Origin: Candidatus Omnitrophota bacterium
GTDB taxonomy: Bacteria; Omnitrophota; Gorgyraeia; Gygaellales; Profunditerraquicolaceae
Assembly (NCBI GenBank): GCA_003644385.1
Contig: QNCD01000008.1
Span: 1-32,001, forward strand
DNA: 32,001 bases
Reading direction: 5' to 3'
Numbering within the stretch: the first letter of the stretch is position 1; the number at the start of each line of letters is the position of its first letter. The position numbers and the translations under genes were made by a program. Below, one piece after another: positions 1 to 8,708 of the stretch. A model generated the notes under the pieces. It was not told the origin of the DNA and did no database searches. It worked only from the letters and a program-made list of their open reading frames with translations.

Positions 1-1671
1 GAACTGGGATTTAAAATAGTAAATAGTTATTTTCAAGAAGGTATGTTTCCTGATAAAAGTTTTGACATTATTCATTTCGGTGATGTGCTGGAGCATCTTC
101 GCGATCCCCGCAGAAGCTTAAAAGCGGCCCATAGCTTATTAAAGGACGACGGATTGCTTCTCCTTGAGCAACCTCTTACTTTTAACCGCTCAATATTTAA
201 TTTTTTCCTTACCATTAATATGTTTTTTAAAAAGAACAGGTTTTCTCAGAATCCCCCAACGCACCTTTGGGAATTTACTCCGCCCACCCTAGAGCGTTTT
301 ATGAAGAAAAACGGATTCTCACCTCTTACCATAACGGTATATGAAAATAAAGCCAAGCCCGCATTTATTTACAAAAAATTAACGTGGAAAAACAGACTTA
401 ATATAATTTTAAAAAATTTTTCCGCATCCATCAGCAATTGTCCTTTTTTTTCAAGGTTCATGCTTGGCGACAGAGAGATAATGATTTGCCGTAAAGATTT
501 GAGTTTTTCTGGTCGGAGAAAGGCAAGGCTTCTTTTTTTACATCCTACTCTGGGCGTAGGGGGAGCTGAACAGAACAGATTAAGCGTTCTGAAAAACATT
601 TCCCGAAATAAATATGATATAACACTGTGTTGTTTAACAGGCAAGGGTAAGATTGCTGAGGAGCTTGAGTCTTGCGGATATAAAGTAGATTGTTTGCGGC
701 ATTCCGATAGGTCTTTTAACCTTTTGGCCACCTTGGCCTTATACAGGTACATTAAAAAAAACAAATTTGACATTGTGCATACCTGTCTTTCTAACACCAA
801 CCTGCATGGCAGGTTGGCGGCTAAATTAGCCGGTGTGCCGATAATTATAAGCGAGGAGCAGAGCGAATACGAGCGCTATAACGCGGCATTTGGTGTATTT
901 TTTAGATTAATTAATCATTGCCTCTCTGGATTTACAGATAAGATTATAGTTTGTTCTGAAAAAACCGGCAGAGTCATAGCTAAAGAAGAGAAAATTCCCA
1001 GCGCCAGGCTTTCGGTTTTATATAACTGCATTGATTGTGCTGAATTCAAAGCGAAAAAAACAAAAGAGGATGTTTTAAGGGAGTTAGGATTATCCGGCCA
1101 AGAATTGTTGATTGGGTATGTTGCGTCGTTGGCTCACAGAAAAGGCCATGAATATTTATTGCAAGCATTTAAGCTAGTGGTTGAATCGTTCAGCGAGGCA
1201 AGATTAATATTAGTTGGTGAAGGATATTTGAAAAATAAACTGATAAGCCAGATTGAAAAATACAATTTACCGGGAAAGGTTATTTTTCTCGGACAGAGAA
1301 GAGATATCCCGGACATACTGCAGGTTTTAAAAATATTTGTTTCACCGGCTTTATCGGAGGCATTCGGAATAGTTCTGATTGAAGCTATGTATATGGCTTT
1401 GCCTTGCGTTGCCACTAAGGTAGGGGGGGTGCCTGAGGTTATAAAAGACGGGCGTACAGGAATTCTGGTTCCCCCAAGAGATGCCAAAGCCTTATACGAA
1501 GCGATTAAATTATTGCTGGATAATCCGGAAACAGCGCAGAAATTCGGTGAATCAGGCAGGCAGAGGGTTTTAGAGAATTTTACTGCTAAAAGTTATGCAA
1601 GGAGATTGCAGGTTTTATACGACGGCTTTTTAGAAGAGAAGGTATACAAGACCAATAATAATAATTTTTAA
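1..1671 (+). CDS. Methyltransferase-GT4 glycosyltransferase fusion (5' partial)
   Basis: The reading frame is open from base 1, before the first ATG at 43, so the gene starts upstream of the window. Counting from base 1, residues 1 to about 175 are the C-terminal half of a class I SAM-dependent methyltransferase: FPDKSFDIIHFGDVLEHLRD is the typical post-motif-I stretch, followed by the 'LLKDDGLLLLEQP' strand. Motif I itself lies off the window. From about residue 176 a complete GT-B fold GT4 glycosyltransferase begins (LFLHPTLGVGGAEQ). It has the C-terminal donor-binding signature EAFGIVLIEAM and the GGVPEVI loop. A fused enzyme could methylate and extend the same glycan, but that coupling is inference. 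Acceptor and sugar are unknown. It ends 19 bases before the next gene on the same strand. Confidence 0.85.
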   Translation, partial: ELGFKIVNSYFQEGMFPDKSFDIIHFGDVLEHLRDPRRSLKAAHSLLKDDGLLLLEQPLTFNRSIFNFFLTINMFFKKNRFSQNPPTHLWEFTPPTLERFMKKNGFSPLTITVYENKAKPAFIYKKLTWKNRLNIILKNFSASISNCPFFSRFMLGDREIMICRKDLSFSGRRKARLLFLHPTLGVGGAEQNRLSVLKNISRNKYDITLCCLTGKGKIAEELESCGYKVDCLRHSDRSFNLLATLALYRYIKKNKFDIVHTCLSNTNLHGRLAAKLAGVPIIISEEQSEYERYNAAFGVFFRLINHCLSGFTDKIIVCSEKTGRVIAKEEKIPSARLSVLYNCIDCAEFKAKKTKEDVLRELGLSGQELLIGYVASLAHRKGHEYLLQAFKLVVESFSEARLILVGEGYLKNKLISQIEKYNLPGKVIFLGQRRDIPDILQVLKIFVSPALSEAFGIVLIEAMYMALPCVATKVGGVPEVIKDGRTGILVPPRDAKALYEAIKLLLDNPETAQKFGESGRQRVLENFTAKSYARRLQVLYDGFLEEKVYKTNNNNF

Positions 1672-1690
1672 AAAAGGAAAATTAAAATTT

Positions 1691-2683
1691 ATGTTTAGCT
1701 GGAAAAACAAGAAGGTCCTGGTTACCGGAGCGGGCGGTTTTATCGGCAGCCACCTCACTGAGAGGTTAGTCCAGTTGGGTGCTCATGTGCGCGCTTTTGT
1801 CGAATATAACCCCCGGAATGATGCGGGCTGCCTTAATCACCTTTTATTAAAGAAAAATAGCATGCTTGAATTTTTTTCCGGAGACATAAAGGAAATGGAA
1901 ACCGTGAAAAAGGCTGTTAAAAACCGGGATTTTATTTTTAACCTTGCTGCTTTGGTAGGCATTCCTTATTCCTATCAGCATGCGCAAGAGGTAGTAAATA
2001 CAAATACAATCGGTACATTGAATGTGCTCATTGCCGCTAAGGATGAGCGGGTGGAAAAAATCGTTCAGACTTCGACCAGCGAGGTTTACGGTACAGCGCT
2101 TTATAGCCCTATAGACGAAAAGCACCCGCTACAGCCTCAATCTCCGTATTCCGCTAGCAAGATCGCAGCAGATGCCTTGGCAAAAAGTTTTTATTATTCT
2201 TTCGACCTTCCGGTAGCAATTATCAGGCCGTTCAATTGTTTTGGGCCGCGGCAGTCAATGCGCGCAGTAATAGCGACAATTATAAGCCAGGCATTGAGAA
2301 AAAGGGTTATATATTTAGGCAATACCAAGCCGCGCAGGGATTTCACTTACGTTTCCGACACAGTTGAGGGCTTTATAAAAATTGCTCAGTCCCATAAAAC
2401 CGTAGGAGAAGTGATTAACATCGGTACCTCAAGGGATATTTCAATCGGAGAGTTAGCTGAAAAAATCGCTAATTTGATCGGTAAAGACGTGCGTATAAAG
2501 ATTCAGAATATCCGCATGCGCCCGGAAAAAAGCGAGGTAATGCTTCTTTGCGCAGACATAACGAAGGCAAAGAGAATATTAGGATGGAAGCCACGGGTAT
2601 CATTGGAAGAGGGCCTTAAGAAAACGGTTGATTTTATAGCATCGCATTTAGACGAATACAGCCACGATTTCTATGCGGTTTAA
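1691..2683 (+). CDS. LegB-like NAD-dependent sugar-nucleotide 4,6-dehydratase
   Basis: This is an extended short-chain dehydrogenase/reductase of 330 residues, the normal length for the family. The NAD-binding GAGGFIG is at 13-19, TSTSEVYG at 127-134, and the catalytic YSASK at 153-157 (Tyr153, Lys157). The texture of the protein (VEYNPRNDAGCL near 38-48, AALVGIPYSY near 86-95, PFNCFGPRQSMRAVI) resembles LegB-type GDP-GlcNAc 4,6-dehydratases more than RmlB. Enzymes of this group make a 4-keto-6-deoxy sugar nucleotide. The next gene encodes a nucleotidyltransferase that could supply the substrate. The usual legionaminic acid partners (LegC, LegI and others) are absent here, so the end product is open. 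The ATG at 1691 is preceded by an A-rich AAAAAGG element. Confidence 0.85.
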   Translation: MFSWKNKKVLVTGAGGFIGSHLTERLVQLGAHVRAFVEYNPRNDAGCLNHLLLKKNSMLEFFSGDIKEMETVKKAVKNRDFIFNLAALVGIPYSYQHAQEVVNTNTIGTLNVLIAAKDERVEKIVQTSTSEVYGTALYSPIDEKHPLQPQSPYSASKIAADALAKSFYYSFDLPVAIIRPFNCFGPRQSMRAVIATIISQALRKRVIYLGNTKPRRDFTYVSDTVEGFIKIAQSHKTVGEVINIGTSRDISIGELAEKIANLIGKDVRIKIQNIRMRPEKSEVMLLCADITKAKRILGWKPRVSLEEGLKKTVDFIASHLDEYSHDFYAV

Positions 2684-2698
2684 ATAGGGAGGTAATAA

Positions 2699-3406
2699 AT
2701 GAAAGTAATTATTTTGGCCGGCGGAGAGGGTACCAGGCTGCGGCCGCTTACTTTTGCGATTCCCAAGCCTTTAATTCCGATAGGAGAAAAACCGATACTC
2801 GAGATAATTATTACTAGACTAAAAAGATTTGGATTTAAAGAGTTCGTGCTTTCCGTAGGCTACAAGGCGGAATTAATTAAAACATACTTTCAGCAGGGAG
2901 AGCGTTTCGGCGTTAATATTAATTATGTGCACGAGGACAGGCCTTTAGGCACTGCCGGGTCGCTAAAAATGATTTCCAGGCAGTTCCGTTTTAAAAAAGA
3001 AGAATCTTTTTTGCTTATGAACGGGGATATACTCACCAGGCTTGACTTTAGAAGGATGTGGTCAACCCACCAGCGGAATAATTCGGATCTTACGGTAGGG
3101 ATAAAAAAATTTATTCAGAAAATACCGTTTGGCGTAATGGATATAAAAGAAGGATTAATCCAGGGCATAACAGAAAAGCCGGTTGAATCTTATTGCGTCA
3201 GCGCAGGCATATATATGGTTAAGGTTTCTAGTTTAAAGTATATTCCTGAAAATAAGGCTTTTACCATGCCTATGTTGATTAACGCCGCCTTAAAGAAAAA
3301 GAAAAAAGTTTTCGCTTATCCGATCAGAGAGGATTGGATTGCCGTTGAGCATATAGATCACATAGAAGAAATAAACGATAATTTAGAAAGGTGGATTAAA
3401 GAGTGA
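2699..3406 (+). CDS. Sugar-1-phosphate nucleotidyltransferase
   Basis: This is a 235-residue member of the NTP_transferase (RmlA/ManC-like) family. The pyrophosphorylase signature LAGGEGTRLRPLT is at residues 6-18 and PKP at 22-24. A central MNGD motif supplies the metal-binding Asp, and a VEHIDH stretch lies near the C-terminus. It lacks the C-terminal left-handed beta-helix or CBS domains of longer relatives. It would join NTP and a sugar 1-phosphate to give an NDP-sugar. Pairing with the LegB-like dehydratase suggests a GDP-hexosamine, but the nucleotide cannot be read from sequence. A good Shine-Dalgarno (GGGAGG) sits just before the ATG. The stop overlaps the next start by 4 bases (GTGA), implying translational coupling. 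Confidence 0.85.
   Translation: MKVIILAGGEGTRLRPLTFAIPKPLIPIGEKPILEIIITRLKRFGFKEFVLSVGYKAELIKTYFQQGERFGVNINYVHEDRPLGTAGSLKMISRQFRFKKEESFLLMNGDILTRLDFRRMWSTHQRNNSDLTVGIKKFIQKIPFGVMDIKEGLIQGITEKPVESYCVSAGIYMVKVSSLKYIPENKAFTMPMLINAALKKKKKVFAYPIREDWIAVEHIDHIEEINDNLERWIKE
3387..3394 (+). promoter_or_regulatory. Ribosome-binding site for the GTG start at 3403
   Basis: AAAGGTGG lies 8 bases before a GTG. No ATG near this point would keep the conserved SIIIPVYNE N-terminus, so this site decides the start. It lies inside the end of the nucleotidyltransferase gene. Confidence 0.6.
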
Positions 3407-4089
3407 AGCGCCTGTCCATAATTATCCCGGTTTATAATGAAAAAAAGACTATTAAAGAAATCATCAGAAGGATAGATAATGTCGATACCGGCATGGAGAA
3501 AGAAATAATAGTAGTCGACGGTTGCTCAACGGACGGAACAAAGGAAATTTTAGATAACCTGCAGAGGAAAGATATTAAAGTAATATTTGAGAAGCGCCGT
3601 AAAGGTAAAGGTGCTGCTATCAGAAAGGGTTTGCGCTGGGCAACAGGTGATATTCAGTTAATACAGGATGCTGACTTGGAGGTGCATCCTGCAGAGTATC
3701 CTTATCTTTTAAGCCCGATACTAAACGGAGACAAAAGAGTAGTCTTCGGCTCCAGGTTTTTAAAAGGAAGAGGGAAAACTCGTTTCGGCAGCTATGTAGG
3801 AAATAAAGCGATAACCTGGGCGGTAGACATTCTTTTCGGGGCAAATTTAACCGATATTGCCACCTGCCATAAGGTATTTACTAGAGACGCGATAAAGAAG
3901 TTGCACTTAAGATCTAACGGTTTTGAAATAGAGGCGGAGATCACTACACAGCTTCTAAAAAATAACGAGAAGATCTATGAGGTACCTATAGATTATATAC
4001 CGAGAACCCATCAGGAAGGAAAGAAGCTTCGCTGGCGTATCGGCTTTAAAGTATTGTTCGCGATTATAAAATTCAGGTTTACCCGTTAA
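3403..4089 (+). CDS. GT2 glycosyltransferase, DPM1-like
   Basis: This is a GT-A fold family 2 glycosyltransferase of 228 residues. It has the N-terminal SIIIPVYNE nucleotide-binding strand, VVDGCSTDGT with Asp39, KGKGAAIRKGL, and the metal-binding DAD at 89-91. The short length without transmembrane helices and the C-terminal EVPIDYIPR block match dolichyl/undecaprenyl-phosphate hexosyltransferases (DPM1 type), which charge a polyprenyl phosphate with one sugar. Such a lipid-linked donor would suit the GT39-like proteins encoded downstream. The start is a GTG inside the previous gene's last codons (GTGA overlap), supported by an AAAGGTGG ribosome-binding site at 3387-3394. Confidence 0.85.
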   Translation: MKRLSIIIPVYNEKKTIKEIIRRIDNVDTGMEKEIIVVDGCSTDGTKEILDNLQRKDIKVIFEKRRKGKGAAIRKGLRWATGDIQLIQDADLEVHPAEYPYLLSPILNGDKRVVFGSRFLKGRGKTRFGSYVGNKAITWAVDILFGANLTDIATCHKVFTRDAIKKLHLRSNGFEIEAEITTQLLKNNEKIYEVPIDYIPRTHQEGKKLRWRIGFKVLFAIIKFRFTR

Positions 4090-4094
4090 GAAAT

Positions 4095-4907
4095 ATGAAG
4101 AACGTTTTAACTATTGATGTCGAAGGCATAGAACATTCACGTTTTGAAAGATGTGCTCCTAGAGTCGGCTCTTTTAATCTCGATTTGATTGATAAGCCCC
4201 TCGTGGAGCTTCTAAACTTATTAGATAGATTTGATGCCAAAGCAACTTTCTTTATCCTTGGCGAAGTGGCTGAATCAATGCCGGAATTAGTGAGGTTAAT
4301 TTACAGCAAAGGCCATGAAGTAGCCAGCCACGGTTACCGGCATCACCCGGTTTACCTTCTTAAACCTGAAGAGTTCAGGGAGGATCTTTTACGCTCCAAA
4401 GAAATAATCGAAGACATAATTGGCGAACGTATCCTCGGCTACAGGGCTCCTTACTGGTCCATAACCGATAAGAATTTATGGGCGATGGATATAATTAAAA
4501 GTTGCGGCTTGTTGTATGATTCTAGTATTTCTCCTGCGGTAAACTTTTTATACGGGATGAAGTCTGCGGAGCGGATTACTTATTTTCACTCTGCCGGATT
4601 CTGGGAAGTGCCACCCACGACCCTACGGATATTGAATAAAGTAGTTATCGTGGCAGGAGGATTTTATCTACGGGCACTGCCATACTGGCTTACAAAGAAC
4701 TATGTAGATTTGATAAATAAAAAAAAGCGTTACGCTATCTTTTATCTGCATCCCCATGAACTGCTTAATTATTATTTTAAAGAGAAGTTCTCCTTGAGAG
4801 AAAACTTTATATTAAATTACAAGAAACATACATTCAGAAACAAGTTATTCAGGGCACTTGAAGATTTTAAATTTCAGACATTAAGGGAAGCGCTTGCACT
4901 TAAATAA
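4095..4907 (+). CDS. NodB-type polysaccharide deacetylase, XrtA-locus type
   Basis: This is a 270-residue NodB-homology protein. TIDVEG at 6-11 carries the motif 1 acids (Asp8, Glu10). TFFILG is at 51-56. SHGYRHH supplies the metal ligands His79 and His83. GYRAPYWS at about 115-122 is motif 3, and YLHPHE at 217-222 is motif 5. This arrangement, an immediate TIDVE start and a C-terminal HPHE, is that of the deacetylases found in exosortase/PEP-CTERM (XrtA) exopolysaccharide loci. It would remove N-acetyl groups from hexosamines of the polymer. No signal peptide is seen, so it may act in the cytoplasm on intermediates. A femAB-like gene follows directly with a 1-base overlap, a pairing also typical of XrtA loci. 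Confidence 0.9.
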   Translation: MKNVLTIDVEGIEHSRFERCAPRVGSFNLDLIDKPLVELLNLLDRFDAKATFFILGEVAESMPELVRLIYSKGHEVASHGYRHHPVYLLKPEEFREDLLRSKEIIEDIIGERILGYRAPYWSITDKNLWAMDIIKSCGLLYDSSISPAVNFLYGMKSAERITYFHSAGFWEVPPTTLRILNKVVIVAGGFYLRALPYWLTKNYVDLINKKKRYAIFYLHPHELLNYYFKEKFSLRENFILNYKKHTFRNKLFRALEDFKFQTLREALALK

Positions 4908-5968
4908 TGAACATTTACGCTTACGATAACGTAAATACGCAGGACTGGAACAGCATTGTTTTGTCACATCCAGAGTCGCGGTTTTACCAAATGGCGGAAT
5001 ACCAACATGTACTTAAGCAAAATTTCCAACTTAAAGGCATTAATTTGGTATTTAAAGATAATGATGCAATTGTCGGTTTGCTGCCGGTTTACGTAGCAAA
5101 AACGCTTATTTTTAATAAGATCGAATCTATACCATTCGCGGAATACGGCGGGATAGTTTCGTCTGAACCCGAGAGGCTTGATTTTGAAGTAATTTCCGCT
5201 TTTTTAAGGGAATTGATCAGAAAGTATAAGGTCAAATATCTACAGATAAATGCGGGTTTAGGCCTACCCAGAGAGTTGATGAAGAGAGAGTTTTCAATTC
5301 AGCCTTTTCTACAATATGCCGAATTAGATCTTATTGATGAGGATCAGCTATGGAATAAATTTGATTACCAGGTAAGAAAAGCGGTGAATAAAGCCAAGCG
5401 TAATCATCTAACTTGTTTTGAGGAATCCGGGCTTGCTGCGATAAAAGAGCATTTTTATCCGCTATACCTTAGGTCTACCATAAGGCTGGGTTCTCCGCCG
5501 TTATCCCTGAAGTATTTTTTAGACTGCAAAACAAATTTCAAAGAACGGATGAAAATATTCTTTGTACAGCAGCCCCGCCAAATACTCGCTGCACTTTTGG
5601 GTTTTGTAACGAACGAAAGGGTTTATATCCAGTATATCGTTTCGGATGAGCGCCAACACCCTAAGCGTGCTGCAGACCTGGCGCATTGGGAGTTCATAAA
5701 GTGGGCGGTTAAGAATAAATTTAAATTTTTTGATTTCGGCCCGGCCAGGTACGAGGGCCAGATAAGATATAAAACGAAGTGGGGAGCCAGGCTCAAGGAT
5801 TACAACTTTTTTTATTTATTCGATAAGGCCGAAGAAAAAAGGGATTTACCCCGGCCGCTGGACCCCTCTTCAACCAGATTTACTTTATTAAAAAAAATCT
5901 GGGGCATTCAGCCCGGTTTTGTTAAAAAGGCATCCGGTCATTGGTTAAGGCGGAATTTAGTGAAATGA
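4907..5968 (+). CDS. FemAB/GNAT-like acyltransferase, XrtA-locus type
   Basis: This is a 353-residue protein of the FemAB-like, tandem GNAT-fold group. Support comes from the N-terminal SRFYQMAEYQHVL block, the central FDYQVRKAVNKAKRN helix, and the C-terminal FFDFGPARYEGQIRYKTKWG. The last matches the FDFGRS...G...FKK.WG block of FemAB proteins associated with XrtA/PEP-CTERM exopolysaccharide loci. FemX-type enzymes transfer amino acids from aminoacyl-tRNA to peptidoglycan precursors. For this branch the substrate is unknown, and an aminoacyl or acyl decoration of the glycan is inference. The start overlaps the deacetylase stop by one base (TAATG), and the stop is part of an ATGA overlap with the next gene. 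Confidence 0.8.
   Translation: MNIYAYDNVNTQDWNSIVLSHPESRFYQMAEYQHVLKQNFQLKGINLVFKDNDAIVGLLPVYVAKTLIFNKIESIPFAEYGGIVSSEPERLDFEVISAFLRELIRKYKVKYLQINAGLGLPRELMKREFSIQPFLQYAELDLIDEDQLWNKFDYQVRKAVNKAKRNHLTCFEESGLAAIKEHFYPLYLRSTIRLGSPPLSLKYFLDCKTNFKERMKIFFVQQPRQILAALLGFVTNERVYIQYIVSDERQHPKRAADLAHWEFIKWAVKNKFKFFDFGPARYEGQIRYKTKWGARLKDYNFFYLFDKAEEKRDLPRPLDPSSTRFTLLKKIWGIQPGFVKKASGHWLRRNLVK
5947..5953 (+). promoter_or_regulatory. Ribosome-binding site for the ATG at 5965
   Basis: AAGGCGG lies 11 bases before the ATG at 5965. It favours that start over the upstream in-frame TTG at 5941, which has no comparable element. The site lies within the end of the FemAB-like gene. Confidence 0.5.
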
Positions 5969-7260
5969 AGGTTATAACTATTTTTATTTTATCGTTTTTG
6001 GCCCGGTTAATTGCGGTCTTTACGTTAAGGTCTGCGCTTAGCGGGGATGCCCAGGTTTACAATTCCCTGGGAAGATCAATCGCTGACTGGGGTGTTTTCA
6101 GTATTGCAATGTTAAGCAAGTTTCCCCTTAAGGACCATCCTTTATATCCTTTATTTATAGGGATAAATTATACTCTATTCGGTGAGAACCCGTTTTTTAT
6201 CTGCCTTCTCCAGTCTTTAATCGGTGCTGTGTTTTGTATTTTAATTTATTATATCGCTAAAGAATATTTTGACGAAAAAACCGCCCTTTGTTCAGGCATT
6301 ATTGCCGCATTTTACCCGCTTTTTATCAAATTAAATACCATGTTGCTGTCGGAAAACTTGTTTATTTTTATCTTTACTTTCTCTCTATGGTTGGTTATTA
6401 AGTTTGTAAAATCTTCGCGTTTTAGCTTTTTGGCTCTTTGCGGCTTTGCTTTAGGTTTAGCTACACTGACGCGTTCGGTAACAATTTTATTTATTTTTCT
6501 GCTTTCAAGCTATCTTTTTTACCACAATAAAAGCTACATGGGCCTAAAAAAGAATATTACTTATCAGCTGCTTTTTGTTTTAATATTCATTTTTACGATT
6601 CTTCCTTGGACTATCCGTAATTACTATGTTTCCGGAGGAAGTATAATTCCGGTTACAGAAGCTGCGGACAGGGGGCTGTATAATTCCTTCTGCCCTTACA
6701 AGGGAAAGATTTTTGGTATCCGGCCTGATGATGACCCCGTAATGCAGGAGGCAAGAAAAATCAGCTCGTTTAAAGAAAGAAGGGCATTTTTCTTTGCAAA
6801 AACACTGGATTTTGTCAAGAATAACCCGGGTAAAGTCGCTAAATTAGAGGTTTTGAAGCTTCTGTATTTATGGTCGCCTTTAGATTGGGAAATTTTGGGT
6901 GACGGTAAAGCAACGTATAATTCCGGCTATGTTTTTATCTTGCCATTTTTTCTTTACGGAACCTTCCGTCTTATTGCCACCAGGAAAGAGAATTACGTCT
7001 TGTTTTTTCTTCCCATTTTTTATTTTCAGATTATTCACCTGGTTTTCTTTGCTTTGCCCAGGTTCCGCTTGAGCTTTGAGCCGTTATTAATCATCATCGG
7101 AGCAAGCGGAATAACATATTTGTATGAAAGAAGCAGGCAAAAAAAGATTTTTATGGCGGTAACGCTTATTTATTTGGTTTTTAACTTGGTGTTGTTTATG
7201 AATTCACAACAAATAAAGTTTTTCTTAAGAGGTGCTTGTGAAAAAATCGGCTTGTGGTGA
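5965..7260 (+). CDS. GT39-like integral membrane glycosyltransferase
   Basis: This is a polytopic membrane protein of 431 residues from the chosen ATG. It shows the GT-C/PMT_2 pattern: an N-terminal membrane helix, then a short outer loop with SGDAQVYNSL (the acidic residue expected of ArnT/PMT enzymes) and HPLYPLFIGI. Many hydrophobic helices follow, with TRSVTILF and PWTIRNYY as further family-like blocks. Such enzymes use polyprenyl-phosphate sugars on the outer face of the membrane. The frame is also open from a TTG at 5941, but the ATG at 5965 gives a classical ATGA overlap with the preceding stop and has AAGGCGG at 5947-5953 upstream. Specific donor and acceptor are unknown. Confidence 0.8.
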   Translation: MKVITIFILSFLARLIAVFTLRSALSGDAQVYNSLGRSIADWGVFSIAMLSKFPLKDHPLYPLFIGINYTLFGENPFFICLLQSLIGAVFCILIYYIAKEYFDEKTALCSGIIAAFYPLFIKLNTMLLSENLFIFIFTFSLWLVIKFVKSSRFSFLALCGFALGLATLTRSVTILFIFLLSSYLFYHNKSYMGLKKNITYQLLFVLIFIFTILPWTIRNYYVSGGSIIPVTEAADRGLYNSFCPYKGKIFGIRPDDDPVMQEARKISSFKERRAFFFAKTLDFVKNNPGKVAKLEVLKLLYLWSPLDWEILGDGKATYNSGYVFILPFFLYGTFRLIATRKENYVLFFLPIFYFQIIHLVFFALPRFRLSFEPLLIIIGASGITYLYERSRQKKIFMAVTLIYLVFNLVLFMNSQQIKFFLRGACEKIGLW

Positions 7261-7271
7261 AGAAGAGATTT

Positions 7272-8708
7272 ATGAAGGTATTATTGGTTAATCCTCCTTA
7301 TTTGGAAAGTGTATATTCGGGATTCAAGCCCGCCGTACAGGTACAACTGCCGTTGGGGCTTGCATACATCGGTTCGATTATTGCCCAGGAGGGTTTATCT
7401 ATAGAGGTTTTGGACGCTAATGCCGAAGGGATGGATATTAATTCCACAGTTGATAATATTGTTGCTTCAGACGCTGATGTTGTCGGCTTTACTACGACTA
7501 CGCTTATGGTGCCGACAATAATTAAGATTATCGAGAAGGTGGGTCAGCAGTCCAATAAAAAGATAATTTTAGGAGGGCCGCATGTCACTTTTTTCCCAGA
7601 GCAGATGCTAAAGGAGTGCCCGCAAGCAGATATCATTGTGATGGGTGAAGGCGAAGAAACGGTGAGGGAATTAATACGTAAAAATTTTAACGACCTGCAG
7701 AGTATTGAGGGAATCGCTTTTAGGAGAGGTTCAGAGATATTGGTTAACAAAAAACGCCAGAGAATAAAGGACCTTAATATTTTACCTTATCCCAACCGCG
7801 ATTTATTTAAATTAGATTTGTATTCTCCGGGAGCCCTTTGGAATATCGGTTGCCGTGGGAAAAAGAGCATGACAATCATTACATCAAGAGGTTGTCCCAG
7901 CCGATGTCGTTATTGTTCATCGTTGCATTTTTGGGGGCCAGACGTTAGATTCAGGAGTATTGATAATATAATTGAGGAGGTAGAAAATCTTAAAACTAGA
8001 TATAAGATTAAGCAATTAGCGATATTGGACGATACATTTTTAGCTAATAAAAAACGCGTTGAAAGCTTCTGTGACGAGGTAGTTAGGCGTAAGATTAAAA
8101 TTAAGTGGTGGTGCTATGCCAGGCTGGATTTTCCTTACCCAGCCCAACTTTTTAAGAAAATGCGGCGAGCAGGCTGTTATGGTTTAAATTTCGGGGTAGA
8201 AAGCGGTAATCAGAAGATATTGAATGGGATAGGCAAGAATATAAAATTAGGCATGGTAGAAAGCATAATTAATTTAGCAAAAAAAGAGGGTTTTTTAATT
8301 TTAGCCAGTTTTATGATAGGCTTGCCCGGAGATACCCGTGAAACTACTGAGCAGACAATTGATTTTGCTATTCGGTTAAACCCCCATATTGCCCAGTTTT
8401 GTATCACTACTCCTTTCCCGGGGACAGATTTGTACGAAGAAGCGCTGCGGAAAGGTTGGTTAAAAGATGTCAGGTGCTGGGATGATATGGGATTGCATCA
8501 GGAGACAAAATTCAGGAACGATGACTTGACCAGTGAAGAGATCTATCAATTATATAAGTTGGCGCACAAGAAATTTTATTTCAGGGTCGGATATTTTTGG
8601 CTTATTTTTAAGCATCTGGTGAAGAATCCAGCGCAAATTACAGGTTTCTTCTTAGCCGGCATTTACATGATAACCGAAATATTCAGGAGCAAAGAAAATG
8701 CACATTAG
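7272..8708 (+). CDS. B12-binding-domain radical SAM protein (first of two)
   Basis: Numbered from the ATG at 7272 the protein has 478 residues. Residues 1 to about 135 form a Rossmann-like B12-binding domain: KVLLVNPPYLE, LPLGLAYIG, VVGFTTTT, ILGGPH, GEGEE. The classical DxHxxG cobalamin ligand motif is not obvious. The radical SAM core follows with SRGCPSRCRYCS, its three cluster cysteines at 208, 212 and 215, then LDDTF, GVESGN and the MIGLPGDT block. A roughly 90-residue C-terminal tail closes it. Members of this class do methylations, cyclisations and other radical chemistry on lipids, glycans or cofactors. The substrate cannot be told. In-frame GTGs at 7254 and 7257 are alternative starts. 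The ATG fits the family N-terminus and has GAAGAAGAG just upstream. Confidence 0.85.
   Translation: MKVLLVNPPYLESVYSGFKPAVQVQLPLGLAYIGSIIAQEGLSIEVLDANAEGMDINSTVDNIVASDADVVGFTTTTLMVPTIIKIIEKVGQQSNKKIILGGPHVTFFPEQMLKECPQADIIVMGEGEETVRELIRKNFNDLQSIEGIAFRRGSEILVNKKRQRIKDLNILPYPNRDLFKLDLYSPGALWNIGCRGKKSMTIITSRGCPSRCRYCSSLHFWGPDVRFRSIDNIIEEVENLKTRYKIKQLAILDDTFLANKKRVESFCDEVVRRKIKIKWWCYARLDFPYPAQLFKKMRRAGCYGLNFGVESGNQKILNGIGKNIKLGMVESIINLAKKEGFLILASFMIGLPGDTRETTEQTIDFAIRLNPHIAQFCITTPFPGTDLYEEALRKGWLKDVRCWDDMGLHQETKFRNDDLTSEEIYQLYKLAHKKFYFRVGYFWLIFKHLVKNPAQITGFFLAGIYMITEIFRSKENAH

Noticed and set aside
369-800. Minus-strand open frame of 143 codons
   Set aside because: It lies wholly inside the GT4 coding sequence, has no family features, and nothing else on the minus strand supports transcription.
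5941-5964. TTG start for the GT39-like gene at 5941
   Set aside because: The ATG at 5965 forms a normal ATGA overlap with the previous stop and has a better placed ribosome-binding site.
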